A DNA stretch of 5,082 nt from JBBRHF01 sp038223055 (GTDB taxonomy: Bacteria > Actinomycetota > Actinomycetes > JACCUZ01). The stretch lies in the NCBI GenBank assembly GCA_038223055.1, contig JBBRHF010000235.1, positions 1-5,082 of the forward strand, written 5' to 3'. Below are positions 1 through 4,528 of the stretch, piece after piece. Both the position numbers and the translations under genes were made by a program. The notes under the pieces were generated by a model that did not search any database, was not told the DNA's origin, and saw only the letters and a program-made list of their open reading frames with translations. How positions within the stretch are numbered: the first letter of the stretch is position 1; each line of letters begins with the position of its first letter.

Positions 1-336
1 GGCGGCGCCGGTCAGGGGGAAACCATCGAGGCATTCACCGGCGTGGGCCGGCTGGGCATCCTGGACACCATGACGATCGTGGCCTGGGAGCCGCCGCACC
101 GCTGCGTCGTGCGTCACACCGGGCGGTTCGTGCGCGGCTCCGGTGCGTTCGAGGTCGAGGAGCGTCCCGGGGGGCGCTCCCGCATCGTGTGGTCGGAGTG
201 GCTCGACCTGCCGTTCGGTCGCCTCGGCCGGCTCGGCTGGCCGCTGGTCCGCCCGGTCGCCCGCCTCGGCGTCGCCTACTCGCTGCGCCGGCTCGCGCGC
301 TACGTCGAGCGTGGCTACGTCGAGCGGCGCCGGTGA
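1..336 (+). CDS. SRPBCC (START/polyketide cyclase-like) family protein, C-terminal part
   Basis: The frame is open from the first base, so the N-terminal part lies outside the window and 111 residues remain. The readable part resembles the second half of SRPBCC-superfamily proteins: a short strand-rich stretch (ETIEAFTGVGRLGILDTMTI), then WEPPHRCVVRHTGR, a further strand pair ending VWSEWLDLP, and a long C-terminal helix rich in Leu, Arg and Val. This fits the helix-grip fold, in which the last helix closes a hydrophobic ligand cavity. The ligand cannot be read from sequence; such proteins bind lipids, polyketides or other hydrophobic molecules and are usually cytosolic. The stop codon overlaps the GTG start of tag in a GTGA arrangement, so the two are probably cotranscribed and translationally coupled. 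The family assignment rests on general pattern, not on a catalytic motif. Confidence 0.75.
   Translation, partial: GGAGQGETIEAFTGVGRLGILDTMTIVAWEPPHRCVVRHTGRFVRGSGAFEVEERPGGRSRIVWSEWLDLPFGRLGRLGWPLVRPVARLGVAYSLRRLARYVERGYVERRR
299..326 (+). repeat. Short in-frame direct repeat at the end of the SRPBCC gene
   Basis: GCTACGTCGAGCG occurs at 299-311 and again at 314-326, a period of 15 bases. It encodes YVERG followed by YVERR at the C-terminus. It keeps the frame and lies just before the overlap with tag. It looks like a small local duplication of a helix tail and has no evident function. Confidence 0.7.
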
Positions 337-920
337 GCGGGGCCCTCGCCGGGCCTGACGGCCTGCTCCGGTGTCCCTGGGGGGTCGGGACGCCGGACTA
401 CCTCGCCTACCACGACGACGAGTGGGGCCGGCCGGTGCGGGGCGAGACCGCACTGTTCGAGCGGCTCTCGCTGGAGGCCTTCCAGTCCGGTCTGAGCTGG
501 CTGACCATCCTGCGCAAGCGACCCGCCTTCCGCAGCGCCTTCGCTGGTTTCGACCCGCAGCATGTCGCGCGCTTCGACGACGACGACGTGCGCCGACTGC
601 TCGACGACCCCGGCATCGTGCGCAACCGGGCCAAGGTGGCCGCCACCATCGCCAACGCCCGTGCCGTGCTCGCGCTGGACGGCTCGTTCGAGGCGCTGCT
701 CTGGTCGTTCGCACCCGACAGCGCCCGGCCACGACCCGCTGATCCGTCCCAGGTCCTGCCGGTCACTCCGGAGTCGAAAGCGATGGCAAAAGCGTTGCGG
801 AGCAACGGGTTCCGCTTCGTCGGGCCGACCACGGCGTATGCGTTGATGCAGGCGACCGGGATGGTGGACGACCACCTGGCCGACTGCCACGTGCCACCGA
901 GAGGGCGCCCGGCGGCTTAG
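333..920 (+). CDS. tag: DNA-3-methyladenine glycosylase I (Tag)
   Basis: Base-excision repair enzyme that removes 3-methyladenine from alkylated DNA in the cytoplasm. The 195-residue product is close to the roughly 187 residues of E. coli Tag. All four zinc ligands of the family are present with matching spacing: Cys14 (RCPWG), His27 (YHDDEWG), and His181 and Cys185 (DHLADC). The conserved Glu48 in LEAFQSGLSW matches the base-recognition glutamate, and Trp56 follows. FRFVGPTTAYALMQATG is the family's C-terminal signature. The GTG start at 333 overlaps the stop of the SRPBCC gene by 4 bp. No good Shine-Dalgarno precedes it, so initiation probably depends on translational coupling. The frame stays open upstream to 189, but that extension would lie inside the SRPBCC gene and has no Tag similarity. 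In M. tuberculosis tagA is likewise next to the DUF3117 gene. The stop lies 11 bp from the convergent stop of the enoyl-CoA hydratase, with no clear terminator between. Confidence 0.96.
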   Translation: MSGALAGPDGLLRCPWGVGTPDYLAYHDDEWGRPVRGETALFERLSLEAFQSGLSWLTILRKRPAFRSAFAGFDPQHVARFDDDDVRRLLDDPGIVRNRAKVAATIANARAVLALDGSFEALLWSFAPDSARPRPADPSQVLPVTPESKAMAKALRSNGFRFVGPTTAYALMQATGMVDDHLADCHVPPRGRPAA

Positions 921-931
921 GCTCGCCTGGC

Positions 932-1714
932 TCAGCGGCCGCGGAAGGTGGGCTGCTCCTTGGCCAGGAACGAGGCGACGGCGTCGCGGTGGTCGGCCGT
1001 CGCGCCGGTCAGCGACATCATGGCGCCCTCGAATTCGAGGGACTCATCCAGCCCGTGGCCGGCCGAGAACGCGAGCGACCGGCGGATCGCGCCGTAGGCC
1101 ACCGTCGGGCCTGCTGCCAGCCTGGCCGCCAGTGCCTGGGCGACCGGGAGCACCCCGGCCGGCTCGACCACCTGCGTGGCGAGGCCCAGCGCGAGCGCTT
1201 CCTCGGCGGGGATCTTGGACGGGAGCAGCAGCAGTTCCTTCGCCTTGGCCAGGCCGACCAGGCGAGGCAGGGTCCACGAGGATCCCGAGTCGGCCGCCAG
1301 CCCGATCGCCGAGAAGGCCATGGCGAAGCTGGCGGTCCGGGCCATGATGCGCAGGTCGCACGCGAACGCGAACGCCGCCCCCGCCCCCGCGGCAACCCCG
1401 TTGACGGCGGCGATGACCGGCTTGGGCATCGTCGCCAGGGTGGTCGCGATCGGCGTGTAGTGCTCGGGCACGGTCGCCCAGACAGCCTCGATGTCGCCCT
1501 CCAGGTTGCGCGCGTGCTCGGCCAGGTCCTGGCCGGCGCAGAACGCGCGACCGCTGCCGGTGAGCACGACGACGCGGATCGAGGGGTCCTGCGCAACCCG
1601 AAGCAGCGTGTCCCGCAGCGCCACCTTGAGCTCGGTGTTGAGGGCGTTAAGGGCGTCGGGCCGGTTCAGCGTCACTGTCGCCACGCCGTCGGTCTGGTCG
1701 TAGAGCAGGGGCAT
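932..1714 (-). CDS. Enoyl-CoA hydratase/isomerase family protein, PaaG-like
   Basis: A 260-residue crotonase-fold enzyme acting on acyl-CoA thioesters in the cytoplasm. Recognisable parts are LNRPDALNALN (16-26), the oxyanion-hole segment CAGQDL (59-64), the second oxyanion strand AVNGVAAGAGA (103-113), and a C-terminal helix ending FLAKEQPTF. The pattern is closest to PaaG, the ring-1,2-epoxyphenylacetyl-CoA isomerase of phenylacetate breakdown, which shares CAGQDL, AVNGVAAGAGA, MAFS and the D-x-G-x-x-W-x-LPR block. Asp142 aligns with the PaaG catalytic aspartate. Both glutamates of true hydratases (rat Glu144 and Glu164) appear replaced, here by Ala114 and a residue near Phe134/Ser135, so an isomerase is more likely than a hydratase. 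AAGGAG at 1729-1724 lies 9 bases before the ATG, which settles the start. The gene follows paaX on the same strand with a 61-bp gap to the ancestral paaX stop, suggesting an operon. Its exact substrate cannot be told from sequence. Confidence 0.93.
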   Translation of the reverse strand: MPLLYDQTDGVATVTLNRPDALNALNTELKVALRDTLLRVAQDPSIRVVVLTGSGRAFCAGQDLAEHARNLEGDIEAVWATVPEHYTPIATTLATMPKPVIAAVNGVAAGAGAAFAFACDLRIMARTASFAMAFSAIGLAADSGSSWTLPRLVGLAKAKELLLLPSKIPAEEALALGLATQVVEPAGVLPVAQALAARLAAGPTVAYGAIRRSLAFSAGHGLDESLEFEGAMMSLTGATADHRDAVASFLAKEQPTFRGR

Positions 1715-1775
1715 CGGTCACATCTCCTTGCGGGTCAACGAGTTCACGGGGGACAGGTCCAGGCTTCCGGCGGGA

Positions 1776-2557
1776 TCACGGCCCGCGCAGGCAGGCATTG
1801 ACGAAGCGGGTAGCCGCAGGCAGCAGGCGGGCGCTCTCGGCGTCGAATCGCTCGCCGGGGTCCCGCCGGGCCAGCCGGCCGGCAGCAGCTCAGCGGGGAG
1901 CCCCGGGTCGAGGAACAGGAACTTGCGCCATTTCGTGCACGAGGCGGGACCGCGCGGCGAAGGACTCTCGTCGGCCGACCCGGCGGGTGCATCGGCCGTG
2001 ACCGCCTGCGCGTCGTCGAGCCACCGGCGGTGGGACCGGCCGAGTCCCTCGAGATCCCACGCGCGGCGTACGAGCCCGCCGCTGTCCCCCTCGTGCCGGG
2101 CCGCGAACCGCTCCGCCCTGACCCCCTCGGCGTCGAGCAGGACGTCGACCTCGGCGGAGGCCCGCGGACCGAGCCAGGTGCCGTCATCGAGCGCGGCGTA
2201 GCCGAGGAAGGTCATTCCCGCCCGCACCCGGTCGCGCCGGCTGCGCTGGCTCAGGGCTCCGGTGACGACCAGGTGCCAGCGACCGTCCCCGGAGGCGGGC
2301 TGGGTGCGATAGATGCGGGCCGCGGCGTCGTCCAGGCGGCGTACGGCGCGTGGGGTCAGCGCGTAACCCGCCCCGCCGGCGAGGCGCACCGGCTCGAGCC
2401 AACCCTGGCGCGCCATCCGTGACACGGCGGTCCGCACGGCCGGAGCGGCCACGCCGAGGGGGGCGAGCAGCCGCACCAGGGCGGCGACGGGCGCCCTGCC
2501 GCCCCGCTGGCGCAGGTGGTCGCCATAGAGGTCGAACAGAGCGGACCGGGCGTTCAC
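1776..2557 (-). pseudogene. paaX: PaaX family transcriptional regulator, reading frame disrupted
   Basis: PaaX proteins are dimeric winged-helix repressors of phenylacetate genes that respond to phenylacetyl-CoA. The GTG start at 2557 gives an N-terminus typical of the family (NARSALFDLYGDHLRQRGG), then the recognition region APAVRTAVSRMARQGWL (38-54) and the PaaX core GRWHLVV...FLGYAALDDGTWLGPR...RRAWDL. The family-like frame runs to Glu197 (1969-1967). It then shifts by one base: SFAARSRLVHE is in another frame (about 1964-1932), WRKFLFLDPGLPAELLPAGWPG is back in the first frame, and DPGERFDAESARLLPAATRF is in a third, ending at TGA 1778-1776. Three shifts within about 110 bp separate these conserved blocks. 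With the shifts repaired the product would be about 260 residues, normal for the family. Read without repair, the first frame continues to a stop at 1718 and gives a 279-residue protein with a garbled C-terminus. Either the gene is decaying or the sequence carries indel errors. It heads a minus-strand unit with the PaaG-like gene. Confidence 0.85.
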
Positions 2558-2591
2558 GGGCCGCAGTCTGCCGTGCTGGCGGCGGCGCGCG

Positions 2592-2621
2592 TTTCGCCGG
2601 GCGGGCGTAGGCAGGGATAAT
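2592..2621 (+). promoter_or_regulatory. Possible housekeeping promoter for the DUF3117 gene
   Basis: GATAAT at 2616-2621 is a good -10 hexamer and stands out in GC-rich DNA. A poor -35 (TTTCGC, 2592-2597) lies 18 bases upstream. Transcription would begin near 2628 and give a leader of about 85 nt that includes the hairpin at 2652-2671. The site lies in the 154-bp divergent spacer between paaX and the DUF3117 gene, so it may also hold the paaX operator. I found no convincing minus-strand promoter. Confidence 0.35.
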
Positions 2622-2651
2622 GGCTGTTCACATACACGCCGGGTCGATGGC

Positions 2652-2671
2652 GCGCGGGGTTCGCCCCGTGC
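2652..2671 (+). promoter_or_regulatory. Stable hairpin with TTCG loop in the DUF3117 gene leader
   Basis: GCGCGGGG (2652-2659) pairs with CCCCGTGC (2664-2671) as eight base pairs, one of them a G-U wobble, around a TTCG tetraloop. It is not followed by a T run, so it is not a classic terminator. It ends about 40 bases before the ATG of the DUF3117 gene and well upstream of its ribosome binding site. It could stabilise the leader RNA, act as an attenuator, or mark the 5' side of an antisense transcript into paaX. Confidence 0.5.
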
Positions 2672-2711
2672 CGTGCTCGTTCTCCGGTGTGTCTCATCGA
2701 AGGGAGCGAGC

Positions 2712-2879
2712 ATGGCGGCCATGAAGCCGCGGACGGGCGACGGTCCGCTCGAGGTCACCAAGGAGGGGCGCGGCATCGTGATGCGGGTCCCCCTGGAGGG
2801 TGGCGGGCGCCTCGTCGTCGAGCTGTCGGCCGACGAGGCCAACGCGCTCGGAGACGCACTCAAAACTGCTGCTGGCTGA
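2712..2879 (+). CDS. DUF3117 domain-containing protein (Rv1211-like)
   Basis: A 55-residue protein of unknown function. It is nearly identical over most of its length to what I recall of the conserved actinobacterial family represented by M. tuberculosis Rv1211: MAAMKPRTGDGPLEV, then TKEGRGIVMRVPLEGGGRL and VVELSADEANALGDALK. It has no signal peptide or membrane segment. The strand-rich middle followed by an acidic amphipathic helix suggests a small cytosolic fold. The ATG at 2712 is preceded by AGGGAG (2701-2706) with a 5-base gap. A start further upstream at 2673 is possible in frame, but it would place the RBS inside the gene and add residues the family lacks. The gene diverges from paaX and converges on the O-methyltransferase gene, so it is probably transcribed alone. 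Its nearness to tag matches the mycobacterial order. Confidence 0.93.
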   Translation: MAAMKPRTGDGPLEVTKEGRGIVMRVPLEGGGRLVVELSADEANALGDALKTAAG

Positions 2880-2906
2880 GCAACCGATGCTGTCCCGGCT
2901 GGTTTC

Positions 2907-2930
2907 GGTGGGCCCCAGAAGACGCCCGCC
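2907..2930 (+). terminator. Possible terminator hairpin after the DUF3117 gene
   Basis: GGTGGGC (2907-2913) can pair with GCCCGCC (2924-2930) as seven base pairs with one G-U wobble and a 10-base loop, 27 bp after the DUF3117 stop. A longer-range pair, GTCCCGGC (2892-2899) with GCCGGGAC (2928-2935), competes for the same bases. There is no T tract, which is common for actinobacterial terminators but weakens the call. Confidence 0.3.
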
Positions 2931-2945
2931 GGGACCGGCCCCTTT

Positions 2946-2971
2946 GTCGACGTACGACGTCGACGTACGAC
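2946..2971. repeat. 13-bp perfect tandem repeat
   Basis: GTCGACGTACGAC is present twice with no gap (2946-2958 and 2959-2971), and a partial third TACGACG follows at 2976-2982. The array includes palindromes: CGTACG at 2951-2956 and 2964-2969, and ACGTCGACGT at 2957-2966. It lies in the 136-bp spacer between the convergent DUF3117 and O-methyltransferase stops. It could be a protein binding site or a replication-slippage product; no gene start is close enough to make it an obvious operator. Confidence 0.8.
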
Positions 2972-2993
2972 GGGATACGACGCGGTGGGGCGG

Positions 2994-3023
2994 AGCGCTG
3001 GCTTCTCGGGGTCGGCTAGCGCT
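2994..3023 (-). terminator. Inverted repeat overlapping the O-methyltransferase stop
   Basis: AGCGCT at 2994-2999 and at 3018-3023 are self-complementary and can form a stem. It extends inward by three more positions (3000-3002 with 3015-3017) around a 12-base loop, with a G-U wobble on plus-strand RNA and an A-C mismatch on minus-strand RNA. The stem spans the stop codon of the O-methyltransferase (3016-3018). With two genes converging here, a 3'-end structure is expected, but there is no T tract on either side. Confidence 0.35.
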
Positions 3024-3648
3024 TGACGGCGACCAGCAGGCCGTCGCCGGAGGGCAGCATCGCCGAGATCAGGCGCTCGTCGTCACGCACAGCTTTCCCA
3101 AGCTCACGGATCGTCGTTGTCGCCTCGTCGCGCTGGGCCGGATCGGCGACCCGGTCGTGCCACAGGGCGTTGTCGAAGACCACGACGCCGCCCGAGCGGA
3201 GCAGCCGGATGGCCTGCTCGAGGTAGTCGGCGTATTCGACCTTGTCCGCGTCGGCGAACACCAGGTCATAAGCCCCGTCGGTGAGCCGGGGGAGCACGTC
3301 CAGCGCCCGCCCGGAGATCAGCCGGACCCGGTTGTTCGCGACCCCGGCCTCGGCCAGGGTCTCTCGCGCTGCCCGGTGGTGCTCCGGCTCGATGTCGATG
3401 GTGGTCAGCACGCCGTCGGGGCGCATGCCTCGCAGCAGCCACAGCGACCCGACCCCGGCGCCCGTGCCGATCTCGACCACTGAACGCGCGTTGGCCGCCG
3501 CAGCGATCACCCGAAGCGCGGCTCCCGCGCCGGGGTGGACCGGGACGCAGCCGAGCTCGGCGGCCTTCGCGCGAGCCGTGCCGAGCACCGCGTCCTCGGC
3601 GACGAACTCTTCGGCGTAGGACCAGCTGCTCTGCCGGTTCGTGCTGAT
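3016..3648 (-). CDS. SAM-dependent O-methyltransferase, family 3 (Rv1220c-like)
   Basis: Class I methyltransferase of the caffeoyl-CoA/catechol O-methyltransferase type, transferring methyl from S-adenosylmethionine to a hydroxyl group. Numbered from the GTG at 3588, it shows the SAM-binding loop VVEIGTGAGVG (37-47), the acidic strand LTTIDIEPEH (61-70), and metal-site motifs FADADK (111-116; Asp113) and FDNALW (138-143; Asp139, Asn140), so a divalent-metal-dependent enzyme is expected. The GTG at 3588 is the first ordinary start codon in frame. The same frame upstream encodes SWSYAEEFVAEDAVLGTARA, which looks like the family N-terminus, and there is no ATG, GTG or TTG back to the in-frame stop at 3711-3709. 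An ATC at 3648-3646 stands 5 bases after GGGAGG (3659-3654) and would give 210 residues, close to the roughly 215 of Rv1220c. I therefore place the start there. The substrate is unknown. The gene is divergent from sigE, as in mycobacteria. Confidence 0.9.
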   Translation of the reverse strand: MSTNRQSSWSYAEEFVAEDAVLGTARAKAAELGCVPVHPGAGAALRVIAAAANARSVVEIGTGAGVGSLWLLRGMRPDGVLTTIDIEPEHHRAARETLAEAGVANNRVRLISGRALDVLPRLTDGAYDLVFADADKVEYADYLEQAIRLLRSGGVVVFDNALWHDRVADPAQRDEATTTIRELGKAVRDDERLISAMLPSGDGLLVAVKR

Positions 3649-3763
3649 AGCGGCCTCCCGGGCGCGTGACGGTGAGCCCCCGGCGGATCGCGGAGGGCGC
3701 GTGCGACCTCAAGCGTAGTCGGGAAGCCGGTCGGGCGACGCACGACTCCACGCCGCCGGTCGG

Positions 3764-3789
3764 GGAACTGCGCACCCGTTCGGGGCGTT
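3764..3789 (+). promoter_or_regulatory. ECF-type promoter P1 upstream of sigE
   Basis: GGAAC (3764-3768) and CGTT (3786-3789) are separated by exactly 17 bases. This matches the consensus recognised by actinobacterial SigE/SigH-class factors (GGAAC/T, 16-18 bases, CGTT). Transcription would start around 3796, giving a leader of about 50 nt. It suggests autoregulation by SigE or activation by another ECF factor. Confidence 0.65.
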
Positions 3790-3794
3790 GGCCG

Positions 3795-3820
3795 GGAACA
3801 TCTGCAATCCCGACCGGGTT
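3795..3820 (+). promoter_or_regulatory. Second ECF-type promoter P2 upstream of sigE
   Basis: GGAAC followed by A (3795-3800) and GGTT (3817-3820) are again 17 bases apart. The -10 has one mismatch to CGTT, but it fits the GGAAYA...GTTG form described for SigH. Its -35 overlaps the predicted start point of P1, 31 bp upstream. Transcription would begin near 3827, only a few bases before the AAGGAG of sigE. Confidence 0.5.
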
Positions 3821-3847
3821 GGCCCACGAACAAGGAGTACAGGCACC

Positions 3848-4528
3848 ATGAGTGCAGCCGCTGTTCTTGACCGGGGAGGTGTCGTCGTGAGCGATCCGAT
3901 GCACCTGCCTGACGCTGTGGCCGTCGGTGGCGCAGCGGTCGAGGAGCTTGCCGACTGGACACCCCCCAGCTGGGACGAGGTGGTCCGCACCCACTCTGCC
4001 CGGGTCTACCGCCTCGCCTACCGGCTTACCGGCAACCCGCACGACGCCGAAGACCTGACCCAGGACGTGTTCGTGCGCGTCTTCCGGTCCCTGTCCAGCT
4101 ACAGCCCCGGGACCTTCGAGGGCTGGCTGCACCGCATCACGACCAACCTGTTCCTCGACCAGGTGCGCCGCAAGAAGCGCATCCGGTTCGACGCGCTCGC
4201 CGAGAACGCGGGTGACCGGCTCGCGAGCCGCGACCCCAGCCCCTCGCAGGTCTACGACGACCAGCACTTCGACGCCGACGTCCAGCACGCCCTGGACCAG
4301 CTGTCGCCGGAGTTCCGCGCCGCCGTCGTGCTCTGTGACATCGAGGGCCTGCCCTACGAGGAGATCGCCGCCACGCTGGGCGTCAAGCTCGGCACGGTGC
4401 GCAGCCGCATCCACCGCGGTCGCGCTCAGCTGCGCTCCCACCTTGAACATCGCGCTCCGCAGGGTGGCGCCCGCGGGCGCCGGCTCGACGTCGTGGACGC
4501 CGCAGAAGGCTCGGACGGTACGTCGTGA
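3848..4528 (+). CDS. sigE: ECF RNA polymerase sigma factor SigE
   Basis: A 226-residue sigma-70 family extracytoplasmic-function factor that directs RNA polymerase to envelope and oxidative-stress promoters. Region 2 runs from about 43 to 113, with RVYRLAYRLTGN (52-63), the core-binding DAEDLTQDVFVRVFRSL (66-82) and the -10-recognition stretch GTFEGWLHRITTNLFLDQVR (88-107). Region 4 runs from about 144 to 200, with LSPEFRAAVVLCDIEGLPYE (152-171) and the -35-binding helix-turn-helix EEIAATLGVKLGTVRSRIHR (171-190). TPPSW before region 2 and the region 4 wording are those of mycobacterial SigE. AAGGAG (3832-3837), 10 bases before ATG 3848, supports this start. A second start, GTG 3887 with GGAGG at 3875-3879, would give a 213-residue form with both regions complete. 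The TTG at 3788 is unlikely, because it lies within promoter P1. The TGA overlaps the rseA GTG by 4 bp, coupling the factor to its inhibitor. Confidence 0.96.
   Translation: MSAAAVLDRGGVVVSDPMHLPDAVAVGGAAVEELADWTPPSWDEVVRTHSARVYRLAYRLTGNPHDAEDLTQDVFVRVFRSLSSYSPGTFEGWLHRITTNLFLDQVRRKKRIRFDALAENAGDRLASRDPSPSQVYDDQHFDADVQHALDQLSPEFRAAVVLCDIEGLPYEEIAATLGVKLGTVRSRIHRGRAQLRSHLEHRAPQGGARGRRLDVVDAAEGSDGTS
3875..3889 (+). promoter_or_regulatory. Internal RBS and GTG start within the 5' end of sigE
   Basis: GGAGG (3875-3879) sits 7 bases before an in-frame GTG (3887-3889), codon 14 of the longer form. This is at least as good as the RBS for the ATG at 3848. The 13 residues between (MSAAAVLDRGGVV) look low in complexity and precede region 2, so either product should work as a sigma factor. 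M. tuberculosis SigE is also reported to be made in more than one N-terminal form. Confidence 0.5.

Larger units (their letters stand above)
3649..3847. other. Divergent spacer between the O-methyltransferase gene and sigE
   Basis: This 199-bp region holds no gene. On the plus strand it carries two ECF-type promoter elements and the sigE ribosome binding site. On the minus strand it carries GGGAGG (3659-3654) and a weak -10-like TACGCT (3717-3712) without a credible -35. Confidence 0.7.

Noticed and set aside
189..332. Upstream extension of the tag frame
   Set aside because: It lies within the SRPBCC coding region and has no Tag similarity. The zinc ligand Cys14 and the usual length fit the GTG at 333.
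921..931. Bidirectional terminator between tag and the enoyl-CoA hydratase
   Set aside because: The spacer is 11 bp, and only a trivial AGGC/GCCT pairing with a 2-base loop can be found.
1718..2001. Programmed ribosomal frameshifting in paaX
   Set aside because: Three separate shifts, in alternating directions, without a slippery heptamer or conserved structure are much better explained by decay or sequence error.
2558..2863. N-terminal extension of the paaX frame back to an ATG at 2863
   Set aside because: The extra residues are antisense to the highly conserved DUF3117 gene and have no PaaX character. The family N-terminus begins at the GTG at 2557.
3266..4450. A 394-codon open frame on the minus strand across sigE and the O-methyltransferase
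   Set aside because: It is antisense to the clear sigE gene and out of frame with the methyltransferase. Its composition is that of a GC-rich shadow frame and it shows no recognisable domain.
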